DNA of 64,000 nt, taken from NCBI RefSeq assembly GCF_000069185.1, contig NC_010397.1, positions 1,612,001 to 1,676,000 of the forward strand, written 5' to 3'. Under the pieces are notes generated by a model. It did no database searches and was not told the DNA's origin. It saw nothing but the letters and a program-made list of their open reading frames with translations. Both the position numbers and the translations under genes were made by a program. This DNA is from Mycobacteroides abscessus ATCC 19977 (GTDB taxonomy: Bacteria; Actinomycetota; Actinomycetes; Mycobacteriales; Mycobacteriaceae). This document shows, in pieces, positions 46,833 through 54,895 of the stretch. Positions within the stretch are counted from its first letter, which is position 1; the number at the start of each line of letters is the position of its first letter.

Positions 46833-48158
46833 TCAGCCGCCGAAGAGCAGGTACAGCCCGGTGAAGGTGTAACCGACCATTACCAGCATCATCGCCAGCT
46901 GCCCGGTCACCTGATGCTGCTTGGGCAGCACCTTCAGCGCCTGGTCATGCGCCGCGACCACCCCCGCGATGTGGCCCGCCAACACGAACCCCACCTTGAG
47001 TGTCGCCAGCACGGATGGGTGCATGGACAGGGCATACGAGACATCGACATCGGCCAGCCACCCGCGCCCGAGCGGATCCGCGAGCCGCAGCACGGTCTGC
47101 TGTCCGCGCTCCACCAGATAGGTCAGATAGTGCGCGAATATGTAGCCGATCACGATGGGGATCAAGGAGTGCGCCAACAGCCCTGGCAGATTCCGTCGGG
47201 TGGCGCGGTCCACGCCGCCGGTGGCGCGCGCCGCGAGGCAGAACGTTGTCGCGACCACGATCACGAAGACCGTCAGCCCGGCGGTGCGGATGGCCACCGA
47301 TGCCACCGTCGATCCTTGGGCAAGCGCATCGACGAGTCCGCGCCACTCCGGCATCGCCGAGAAACTGTCGAACGCGGTGGAACCGAGCAACACCGCGAGC
47401 ACCGCCACCATGCCCGGCCGTATCGGCAGCGACGGTAGATGATCGAACGGATTGCCGTACGCGATAAGGCCATCGGTGTTGCGCCGCAAGGGCGACAGCC
47501 GCGAGGCCACCATGCTGTACACCTCGAACGGATCGGCCTGCGCGCACCAGCGTGTGCCGCAGGCCAGTGCGCCCGCCATGGTGACGCATAGATACCCCAG
47601 CAGCCAGATCTTCACCGCGCCAAGAGATCCTGGATCAGCGCTGGCTAGCTCCAGCCAGACGAACAGGTACAGTCCTGCGGCAGCGGGCCAATAGCCCCAG
47701 CGTCGCGGGTATGCCACGGGGGGCGGCCGCCGCGCCAGCGGCAGCAGACGGTACGCGGCACGCACGGGTGACAACACCCGCCATACCGGCCCGCACAGCA
47801 GCGACGCCGCCACCACGCCCACCCAGAGCAGAACATAGAAGACTCCCGGCAATGCGTTCCTGCCGTCCTGTGGGCCGAGCACTGCGGCGACGGTGATCCA
47901 TGCGGTCGCGGCCAGTACGACTGCGGTGACCGCCCCGCGCGCGGCAGGTGCGTCGACAATCGCGGTAACCCAGCAGGGCAGTGGTCGCCCCGTTCGGTTC
48001 GTGTCGAATCGGGGCTTCCTCCATGCCAGCGCCACTACCGCAAAGGTGAACGTGAGCGCCCACGCCGCGCCGATCAGTGCGTAGGTGTACGGGATCGGAA
48101 GATCGGCCGAGCCGCCCAGCCCATGGGCCAGAACGGTCGTCGTCCGATCGCCCGTCAT
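46833..48158 (-). CDS. about ten-helix membrane protein with AHGxGG-DLPIP N-terminus
   Basis: A 441-residue integral membrane protein. The outer N-terminus reads LAHGLGGSADLPIP (10-23), the hallmark of an uncharacterised family sometimes labelled fenitrothion hydrolase in databases, a name I do not trust as a function. About ten hydrophobic helices follow, with conserved-looking HYLTYLVERGQ and a late AGHIAGVVAAHDQALKVL helix containing two His. It overlaps the lipoprotein gene by four bases, so the two are coupled. Role unknown; the partner lipoprotein and His residues suggest metal or electron-related work at the membrane. Confidence 0.7.
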   Translation of the reverse strand: MTGDRTTTVLAHGLGGSADLPIPYTYALIGAAWALTFTFAVVALAWRKPRFDTNRTGRPLPCWVTAIVDAPAARGAVTAVVLAATAWITVAAVLGPQDGRNALPGVFYVLLWVGVVAASLLCGPVWRVLSPVRAAYRLLPLARRPPPVAYPRRWGYWPAAAGLYLFVWLELASADPGSLGAVKIWLLGYLCVTMAGALACGTRWCAQADPFEVYSMVASRLSPLRRNTDGLIAYGNPFDHLPSLPIRPGMVAVLAVLLGSTAFDSFSAMPEWRGLVDALAQGSTVASVAIRTAGLTVFVIVVATTFCLAARATGGVDRATRRNLPGLLAHSLIPIVIGYIFAHYLTYLVERGQQTVLRLADPLGRGWLADVDVSYALSMHPSVLATLKVGFVLAGHIAGVVAAHDQALKVLPKQHQVTGQLAMMLVMVGYTFTGLYLLFGG

Positions 48159-48523
48159 GGCTGCACGGTGATGGTGGCGACGGTCTTCTTCAGTTTGTGC
48201 AGTTCCACGTCGACCTTCCCGGGCACATTCACGGTGAACTGGAATGTCTGGCCGCTCTTCGGTTCGATGTCAAAGCTGTGATCGGGGGTGGAGTGCACGT
48301 GCAGCTCATCGGCGGCGTCGCTATCCACGTGTACCACGATGGGCTCGGAGACCCGCGCGGACAACGCGGCGTTGGTCGGTGTGACGACCCCGCCCCTGAT
48401 ACTGATGTCGACCGCCAGCGCAGGGGGCGGCGTGCCGGATTCGGTGGTGGGGGTCTCCCTGGACGTGCCGCAGCCGCTGCAGAGCAAGACGGCAGCGGTC
48501 ATCGTGGCGAGGGCTCTGATCAT
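48155..48523 (-). CDS. cupredoxin-like lipoprotein
   Basis: A 122-residue lipoprotein precursor. The signal MIRALATMTAAVLLCSGC ends in a lipobox with Cys18 as lipid anchor. The mature part is a small beta-sandwich: DISIRGGVVTPTN, EPIVVHVDSDAADELHVHSTPDHSF, FQFTVNVPGKVDVELHKL. Several His (HVH, DHS, ELH) may bind metal, but no Cys or Met lies where type-1 copper ligands are expected. It resembles the small cupredoxin-fold proteins regularly found beside the AHGxGG family. The stop overlaps the next gene; 12 bp separate it from the 52-residue gene upstream. Confidence 0.72.
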   Translation of the reverse strand: MIRALATMTAAVLLCSGCGTSRETPTTESGTPPPALAVDISIRGGVVTPTNAALSARVSEPIVVHVDSDAADELHVHSTPDHSFDIEPKSGQTFQFTVNVPGKVDVELHKLKKTVATITVQP

Positions 48524-48535
48524 CCTCGGTTCCTC

Positions 48536-48694
48536 CTAGTCGCGGTTTTCTTCCTCATTGGCCTGATCGTCTTCGTTGCCCCGTCGGCGGTCCCGCATGG
48601 CAACCCAGATGACCACGCCAGCCACCACTACCGCTGGTGCGAACGCGGGCAGTGCCAGTAGTAGGGAGTGGTCGGCCAGATGCTCGACGGTCAT
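48536..48694 (-). CDS. 52-residue small membrane protein
   Basis: Begins MTVEHLADHSLLLALPAFAPA, with a single membrane segment (about 9-29) ending in the basic MRDRRRG and an acidic tail NEDDQANEEENRD. The ATG (48694-48692) overlaps the stop of the large membrane protein (ATGA) and the stop lies 12 bp before the lipoprotein ATG, so the gene sits tightly inside the operon, which argues that it is real. It may be a small accessory subunit, as in cytochrome-type complexes. Function unknown. Confidence 0.65.
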   Translation of the reverse strand: MTVEHLADHSLLLALPAFAPAVVVAGVVIWVAMRDRRRGNEDDQANEEENRD

Positions 48695-50544
48695 TTGCCG
48701 TGCGGCACCGGCTCCTTGGGGCCCGGCGTTGGCAATGTGTCACTGTCACTGCGTGATTCGGTGCCGTTGATGCGTCCGGCGCCCCAGCTCAACACTGCGA
48801 TCAGTACCAGGGTGCAGAACAGCACCACCAGCGACGCCGCCTCGAACAGCCAGGACGGATGGTTCTGATTGCGTTCGCGCTGCAGGATCGACAGTTCCTG
48901 AGTGAACGGCCTTGTGCTTGACGCCAACGCGGGTGTCTCTTGCGCCCCGATGCCGGGATCCGCGGGCAGGAAGATCGGGACACCGGTCATGGTGGTGCCG
49001 TCTTGTACGCGCAGCAGGGTCTTCCACGAGCCGTATACCGGGATCGGCTGAGTCGAGCGGTAGTGGCCTTCACTGATCTTCCGCAGCGTGTCGATCGCCA
49101 GACCGTGATCATTGGCCAAGCCGCCCTGCCAGGACAAGATGGTGACCCACTCGGGATCATCGCTGATGAGGTCGTGCGGATTGATCACCACATCCGCGGA
49201 CACCATCCGCCTACCACCGTCATTGGACAGGTCATTCAAGGTAATTGTGGCGGTGGCACGCTCGGGTACTTCGGTGCGCAGGCCATTGGCGACCGCCGCG
49301 CCCAGGATCAGTACCGTGAGGACCACCGCGGTGATGCTCACGGGCCGGGCGGGCAGCTTCTGGCCGATGAGCACCATGCCCAGCAGCGCCCCACAGATGC
49401 CCATGGCGATCGCGGCCGGTACCGCCATCGCAAGTGCCTCCGGCCACATGCTCACGGGCCACGGGTAACGGTAGACGGCGCCGATCCAGAGCGATTCCAG
49501 CCACAGACCTGCGGTGCCCACGCCCAGGCCCGCGAGCGCACCGAAGAGTATGGGGCGCTTGATGAGTGGTGTCAGCGCGATGAGCTCGACCACCAGCGCC
49601 GGCCCGAGGTAGAGGGCGAACCAGCTGGTCGGTCCGCCGAGGATCGGCCCCGCGAGCAAGGCGACGGCCGCACGCAGAACAATGGCGAGCAGGGCGCCGA
49701 TGATTGCTGCGCCACGCCCCATCACAATTCGCGCGCACACCGCGGCGAACGCCGCGGCCGCGGCGATCATCATGGGTTGCTGTACCAGTCTGAACTGTTC
49801 AACCCCGAAGTCGTATTCGATCTGGAACACCGAAAGCCCAATGAACAAGCCGCCAAACGATAAGTAGCGCAAGAACTTCACAAATCGTGTGTCATCGTCG
49901 GCACTGAAGCCGATGGCTCGTCGGCCCTCGTATTCGAGGATCAGTACCGAGACCAGGGATAGCCCGGCGCCGCCGATCAGCATCAGGTGGGTGGGGCCCC
50001 AGAGCGTGACGTCCTGGCCGAAGATGCGATGCCAGATGTCATCTAGTGGAAACCCGATCAATGCATACAGGCCGCACATGGCCATTAGCAGTCCGCCGAC
50101 CGGTGCATACCAGGTGCGGGTGATGCGCACCGCCGCCGATCCGGGCTTGTCGTAGGGCAGGACCATCGCCAGCGTGCCGGCGATGAACAGTAAGAACAGC
50201 CCGAACAGGATGAAGTAATGGGCGGGATTGGCTAGCGGGCCCGCGTCGCGGCCCTTGCCGATGTGCAGACTGACATCCCAGATGAAGCCGAACAGCGCGG
50301 CGACGATCGTGGTGACGAACAGACAGATCTGGAGTGCGACCCAGGGCGGCCGGTTGAACTTGTTGCCCACTTTGTCCGCGAGGCTCTGTAGCCAGGTGAT
50401 CCGTCGCTGACGGTGTAGATAGCCGATCCACAACAGACCCACCGAGACGATCGTGGCAGCCACAGACATTCCGATCACCTGGTCGAGCGCCGCTCCACCG
50501 CCCTCATTGGCGGCTGCGATGATGCGCACAGAGTGTGTTGTCAT
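48691..50544 (-). CDS. large multi-spanning membrane protein with YtkA/FixH-like outer domain
   Basis: A 617-residue protein, first gene of the operon. Residues 1-430 contain about eleven or twelve hydrophobic helices with motifs such as FIWDVSLHIGKGRDAGPL, PAHYFILFG and WGPTHLMLIGG, in which His residues within helices could bind a metal or haem. Then comes an outer domain of about 150 residues (EWVTILSWQGG, GHYRSTQPIPVYGSWKTLLRV) like YtkA/FixH domains, and one last helix. The start is the ATG at 50544; the open frame to 50715 would reach into holA. Function not known. Confidence 0.72.
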   Translation of the reverse strand: MTTHSVRIIAAANEGGGAALDQVIGMSVAATIVSVGLLWIGYLHRQRRITWLQSLADKVGNKFNRPPWVALQICLFVTTIVAALFGFIWDVSLHIGKGRDAGPLANPAHYFILFGLFLLFIAGTLAMVLPYDKPGSAAVRITRTWYAPVGGLLMAMCGLYALIGFPLDDIWHRIFGQDVTLWGPTHLMLIGGAGLSLVSVLILEYEGRRAIGFSADDDTRFVKFLRYLSFGGLFIGLSVFQIEYDFGVEQFRLVQQPMMIAAAAAFAAVCARIVMGRGAAIIGALLAIVLRAAVALLAGPILGGPTSWFALYLGPALVVELIALTPLIKRPILFGALAGLGVGTAGLWLESLWIGAVYRYPWPVSMWPEALAMAVPAAIAMGICGALLGMVLIGQKLPARPVSITAVVLTVLILGAAVANGLRTEVPERATATITLNDLSNDGGRRMVSADVVINPHDLISDDPEWVTILSWQGGLANDHGLAIDTLRKISEGHYRSTQPIPVYGSWKTLLRVQDGTTMTGVPIFLPADPGIGAQETPALASSTRPFTQELSILQRERNQNHPSWLFEAASLVVLFCTLVLIAVLSWGAGRINGTESRSDSDTLPTPGPKEPVPHGK

Positions 50545-50635
50545 GGGCTCGCCATCCTGTCGGTTGAGTAGGGGGCAACCGGTGGTGCTGGCGGGCAATA
50601 TTTCCAGAATTCGTCCGCTCAAACAGAGGTACGTG

Positions 50636-50655
50636 TCAATCGACCACTCAATCGA
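50636..50655. repeat. TCAATCGA direct repeat in the holA/operon divergent region
   Basis: TCAATCGA at 50636-50643 and 50648-50655, period 12, lies between the divergent starts of holA (50698) and the membrane operon (50544). It could serve as a regulator site. Confidence 0.45.
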
Positions 50656-50697
50656 TATCGGACTCTGGCTGTCCGCGGGGCATGGGACGATCATCGG

Positions 50698-51648
50698 GTG
50701 ACCGATGCGCTGCACCTCATCCTGGGAGACGAAGAATTACTGGTCGAGCGTGCGGTGACCTCGGTACTGCACGCAGTCAGGGGTAAAGCAGGAGCCGATA
50801 TTCCGGTCAATCGGCTGCGCGCGGGTCAGGTGGACGTTGCCGAACTCGCCGAATTACTGAGCCCGTCGTTGTTCGCCGACGAAAGGGTCATCGTCATCGA
50901 GGCGGCTGCCGAGGCCGGTAAGGATGCTGTCACTCTCATCGAGCAGGCGGCCACCGATCTGCCGCCCGGAACCTTTCTGCTCGTCCAGCATTCGGGCGGC
51001 GGTCGTGCGAAGGCGTTGGCCACCACGCTGCAGAACCTGGGCGCCTCGGTCCACAACTGCGCACGCATCACCAAGGCCGCTGAGCGGGCGGACTTCGTGC
51101 ACAAGGAGTTTCGTCGCCTGGGGCAGAAGGTGGACGCCGACGTGGTGGCCATCGTGATCGACGCCGTCGGCTCGGACATCCGCGAATTGGCGGCCGCTTG
51201 TTCGCAGTTGGTCTCCGATACCGATGGCAGTGTCGACGGGGCCGCGGTGCGCCGATACCACTCCGGGCGCGCCGAGGTGTCCGGATTCGATATCGCCGAC
51301 AAGGCGGTGACGGGTGACATCGCGGGCTCGACGGAGACGCTGCGCTGGGCGATGCAGCGAGGTGTGCCGCATGTGCTACTGGCCGATGCGCTCGCCGAGG
51401 CGGTCCACACCATCGCGCGGGTGGGCCCCATCAAGCAGAACGCGTACGCCGCGGCCTCCGAGCTCGGTATGCCGCCGTGGCGCATCGAGAAGGCTCAGAA
51501 GCAAGCACGCCGCTGGACGCGTGACGCGGTGGCGGAGGCGATGCGGGTGGTGGCCGCCCTCAATGCCGATGTGAAGGGCGTGGCGGCCGATGCGGATTAT
51601 GCGCTGGAATCGGCAGTGCGCCGGGTGGCCGAATTGGTGAGCACCTAG
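50698..51648 (+). CDS. holA: DNA polymerase III delta subunit
   Basis: Clamp-loader subunit that opens the beta clamp. The 316-residue protein begins [16 protein letters not shown], includes [21 protein letters not shown] and the C-terminal helical domain with [15 protein letters not shown]. In M. tuberculosis it follows comEC directly; here 5.4 kb separates them. The start is the GTG at 50698. Confidence 0.93.
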   Translation: MTDALHLILGDEELLVERAVTSVLHAVRGKAGADIPVNRLRAGQVDVAELAELLSPSLFADERVIVIEAAAEAGKDAVTLIEQAATDLPPGTFLLVQHSGGGRAKALATTLQNLGASVHNCARITKAAERADFVHKEFRRLGQKVDADVVAIVIDAVGSDIRELAAACSQLVSDTDGSVDGAAVRRYHSGRAEVSGFDIADKAVTGDIAGSTETLRWAMQRGVPHVLLADALAEAVHTIARVGPIKQNAYAAASELGMPPWRIEKAQKQARRWTRDAVAEAMRVVAALNADVKGVAADADYALESAVRRVAELVST

Positions 51649-51694
51649 CCCGGTGTGTACCTAGCCGGTTGCGAATGGGGCCGAGGGCACGAAA

Positions 51695-51732
51695 AACGCC
51701 GAGTGTGCGCGGAAGCGCTGACACTCGGCGTT
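51695..51732 (-). terminator. intrinsic terminator of rpsT (also serves holA)
   Basis: AACGCCGAGTGT (51695-51706) and ACACTCGGCGTT (51721-51732) form a 12-bp stem with a 14-base loop. On the minus strand the stem runs into TTTTT, a classical U-tract, so it is a proper intrinsic terminator for rpsT; on the plus strand it lies 46 bp after holA. Confidence 0.8.
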
Positions 51733-51745
51733 GATCAGGAAAGGA

Positions 51746-52006
51746 TCAGAGCTTGTTCAGAGCCAGGGCGAGCGCCGACTTCTTGTTGGCGGCCTGGTTC
51801 TTGTGGATGACGCCCTTGGTGACGGCCTTGTCCAGCTTGCGGCTGGTGGAAACGAGCAGCTCGCCCGCCTTCTCCTTATCGCCCTCGGCGATCGCCTCAC
51901 GCAGGCCGCGGATGGCCGTACGCAGCGACGACTTGGTCGCCTGGTTGCGCAACCGGGCACGCTCGTTGGTGCGGATGCGCTTTTCCTGCGACTTGATATT
52001 GGCCAC
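51746..52006 (-). CDS. rpsT: 30S ribosomal protein S20
   Basis: An 86-residue basic small-subunit protein. It starts [22 protein letters not shown] and carries the conserved [20 protein letters not shown] that binds 16S rRNA. Stand-alone gene, convergent with holA, as in other mycobacteria. Confidence 0.98.
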   Translation of the reverse strand: MANIKSQEKRIRTNERARLRNQATKSSLRTAIRGLREAIAEGDKEKAGELLVSTSRKLDKAVTKGVIHKNQAANKKSALALALNKL

Positions 52007-52232
52007 GCGTCTAAGTCCTTCGGTAATTCGTCTGGTGGGGCGGCAGGCCCGGCATCATTGGACCCGGGGCAGCTGAGCAGCGCCGCAGGGGAAGAGACTA
52101 CCAGGAGGACGGCCAAAACCTGAAACCGGAGGCACAGCGCACAACGCGAGATGTCGACCAGGTGGCCAGCAAGTATCGGCGATACCCGCGCACGCACTGC
52201 CGAATCCGGCAAGTTGGTGCAGCATAGGCAAG

Positions 52233-53918
52233 GTGAGCCTGCGAACAGTGATGCCGAACTCGGGGCGCCCGGCACGCACGGCGGCAACGCCACGGCTAAC
52301 CCGGCGCGACGATCAGATATTCGGCGGATACCGCGAACTGGTGTCCGAGAAGGGGTCCTATTCCAAGGCCTTCGACGAGATGTTCGATGCCGACGGCAAC
52401 GTGCGCGGCCCGTACAAGGGCATCTATGCCGAGCTCGCGCCCACCGACGCCGCCGACCTGGCAGCGCGGGCCGACGCCCTGGGCAGGGCGTTCATCGATC
52501 AGGGCATCACCTTCTCGTTGTCGGGTCAAGAACGTCCGTTTCCGCTGGACCTGGTGCCGCGCGTCATCGCCGCCGCGGAATGGTCCCGGTTGGAGCGGGG
52601 CATCGCCCAGCGGGTCCGGGCCCTGGAGATGTATCTGGCCGACATCTACGGAGACCAGGAGATCCTGCGCGATGAGGTGATTCCGCGGCGGCTGGTAACG
52701 TCCTGTGAGCACTTCCATCGCGAGGCCGCGGGGATCAATCCGCCCAACGGTGTACGGATACATGTCGCGGGCATCGATCTGGTCCGTGACGCTCAGGGCA
52801 CCTTCCGGGTGCTGGAGGACAACCTGCGGTCGCCCTCCGGGGTCTCCTACGTGATGGAGAACCGGCGCACCATGGCGCGGGTCTTCCCGGACCTGTTTGC
52901 CACGCACCGGGTGCGGGCGGTGGATGACTATTCCTCGCATCTGCTGCGGGCATTGCGCAAATCGGCGGCCACCAATGAGGCCGACCCCACGGTGGTGGTT
53001 CTCACACCGGGTGTTGCCAACTCTGCCTACTTCGAGCACTCACTGCTGGCTCGCCAGATGGGCGTGGAACTCGTCGAGGGGCGCGATCTGTTCTGCCGCG
53101 ACAACCAGGTCTACATGCGCACCACCGAGGGTGAGCGCCAGGTCGACGTGATCTACCGCCGCATCGATGACACCTACCTGGATCCCATGCAGTTCCGTCC
53201 CGATTCGGTGCTCGGAGTCGCGGGCCTGCTCAACGCCGCGCGCGCCGGGAACGTGGTGATCTCCAGCGCGGTGGGCAATGGGGTGGGTGACGACAAGCTC
53301 GTCTACACCTATGTCCCGACCATCATCGAGTACTACCTGGGCGAGAAACCCATTGTGGCCAACGTGGACACGTTCCGATGTTGGCTCGACGAGGAACGCG
53401 AGGAGGTGCTGGATCGTCTCGAGCACCTCGTCATCAAGCCCGTCGAGGGCTCCGGCGGATACGGCATCGTTTTCGGGCCGGACGCATCGGAGAAGGAGCG
53501 TGCCGCGATCGCCAAGAAGATCAAGGCCGATCCGCGCGGCTGGGTGGCTCAGCCGGTCGTGCAGTTGTCCACGGTGCCCACCAAGATCGACGACCAGTTG
53601 GTGCCGCGGCACGTGGATCTGCGTCCCTTCGCCGTCAACGACGGTGATGACGTGTGGGTACTGCCCGGAGGGCTGACCCGGGTGGCGCTGCCGGAAGGCT
53701 CGCTGGTGGTGAACTCCAGCCAGGGCGGCGGTTCCAAGGACACCTGGGTGCTGGCATCGCGGGCATCGGTGGCAGAGCGCGAGCTGGCGGGCGCCGAGCT
53801 GGTGTCCGAACTACCGCAGGCCGCCGAGGTCGAACAGGGGCCCGAGGTCGCCACGGCGGGGTTGCAGCAGCATCATGTGCAGCAACAACAGCAACAGCAA
53901 CAGGGCCGGTGGCGCTGA
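52233..53918 (+). CDS. circularly permuted ATP-grasp protein (DUF404/DUF407) with poly-Gln tail
   Basis: A 561-residue predicted peptide ligase of the CP-ATP-grasp type, equivalent to Rv2411c. It has FGGYRELVSEKGSYSKAFDEM and GPYKGIYAEL at the N-terminus, the core RVLEDNLRSPSGVSYVMENR, and KPVEGSGGYGIVFGPDA plus GWVAQPVVQLSTVPT of the ATP-grasp part. The last 20 residues are dominated by Gln (codons CAG/CAA at 53865-53902), not expected in this family. Iyer and Aravind predicted that this enzyme with alpha-E and transglutaminase partners makes or modifies peptides. It overlaps the alpha-E gene by one base. GTG start. Confidence 0.88.
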   Translation: MSLRTVMPNSGRPARTAATPRLTRRDDQIFGGYRELVSEKGSYSKAFDEMFDADGNVRGPYKGIYAELAPTDAADLAARADALGRAFIDQGITFSLSGQERPFPLDLVPRVIAAAEWSRLERGIAQRVRALEMYLADIYGDQEILRDEVIPRRLVTSCEHFHREAAGINPPNGVRIHVAGIDLVRDAQGTFRVLEDNLRSPSGVSYVMENRRTMARVFPDLFATHRVRAVDDYSSHLLRALRKSAATNEADPTVVVLTPGVANSAYFEHSLLARQMGVELVEGRDLFCRDNQVYMRTTEGERQVDVIYRRIDDTYLDPMQFRPDSVLGVAGLLNAARAGNVVISSAVGNGVGDDKLVYTYVPTIIEYYLGEKPIVANVDTFRCWLDEEREEVLDRLEHLVIKPVEGSGGYGIVFGPDASEKERAAIAKKIKADPRGWVAQPVVQLSTVPTKIDDQLVPRHVDLRPFAVNDGDDVWVLPGGLTRVALPEGSLVVNSSQGGGSKDTWVLASRASVAERELAGAELVSELPQAAEVEQGPEVATAGLQQHHVQQQQQQQQGRWR

Positions 53919-54895
53919 TGCTGGCCCGAAACGCGGAATCGCTGTACTGGATCGGTCGCTACGTCGAACGTGCCGATGACACCGCGCGCATCCTCGATGT
54001 CACGGTGCATCAACTGCTGGAGGACGCGAGCGTGGACCCCGATCATGCTTCCCGGGTGCTGTTGCGGGTTCTGGGGATCGAGGCGCCGGACACCGTGCTC
54101 GATGTGTGGTCGCTGACCGAGCTCGTCGCATTCAGCAGGGGAGTGCAGGGCGGTTCGATCGTGGACTCGATCTCCGCGGCCCGTGAAAACGCGAGGGGCG
54201 CACGCGAAGTGACCTCCACGGAAATGTGGGAGTGCCTCAATACGACGTTCAATGCGCTGCCGGATCGCGAGCGTGCTGCTCGCCGGCTGGGCCCGCACGA
54301 GTTTTTCACCTACGTGGAGGGGCGTGCCGCGCAGTTCGCGGGGCTTGCCGATTCCACCCTCAGCCGCGATGACGGCTACCGGTTCCTGGTGCTCGGCAGG
54401 TCCATCGAGCGGGTGGACATGACGGTGCGGCTGCTGCTTTCACGTGTCGGTGACCGCGCCTCGTCACCGGCCTGGGTGACGCTGCTGCGCAGCGCGGGCG
54501 CGCACGACACCTACCTGCGCACGTATCGCGGCGTGCTGGACGCCAATCGGGTGGTGGAGTTCATGCTGCTGGACCGGTTGTTTCCGCGCTCGGTGTTCCA
54601 CTCGTTGCGGCAGGCCGAACAGAGCCTGGACGAGCTGGATCACCGGCCGCACAGCCGGGTTGGGGCGCGCGCCGAGGCGCAGCGGCTGCTGGGCCGCGCC
54701 CGCAGCGAGTTGGAGTTCATGAGACCGGGTGTGCTGCTGGAGGATCTACCGACCCGGCTGGCCGGGTTGCAGCAGACGTGCCGCGAGCTCGGTGAAGCGG
54801 TGGCGCTGCAGTACTTCCACGCCGCACCGTGGGTGGCCTGGTCCGATGCCGGAGGAAGACACGACGTGGATCCCATCGAGGAGGGGGAAATCTGA
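53918..54895 (+). CDS. alpha-E domain protein
   Basis: A 325-residue all-helical protein starting MLARNAESLYWIGRYVERADDTARIL, the hallmark of the alpha-E family (Rv2410c-like). Other typical stretches are DDGYRFLVLGRSIERVDMTVRLL and LLDRLFPRSVFHSLRQAE. No catalytic motif is known; in this gene trio it is thought to work with the ATP-grasp ligase. The ATG shares one base with the upstream stop and its stop shares one base with the transglutaminase ATG. Confidence 0.88.
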   Translation: MLARNAESLYWIGRYVERADDTARILDVTVHQLLEDASVDPDHASRVLLRVLGIEAPDTVLDVWSLTELVAFSRGVQGGSIVDSISAARENARGAREVTSTEMWECLNTTFNALPDRERAARRLGPHEFFTYVEGRAAQFAGLADSTLSRDDGYRFLVLGRSIERVDMTVRLLLSRVGDRASSPAWVTLLRSAGAHDTYLRTYRGVLDANRVVEFMLLDRLFPRSVFHSLRQAEQSLDELDHRPHSRVGARAEAQRLLGRARSELEFMRPGVLLEDLPTRLAGLQQTCRELGEAVALQYFHAAPWVAWSDAGGRHDVDPIEEGEI

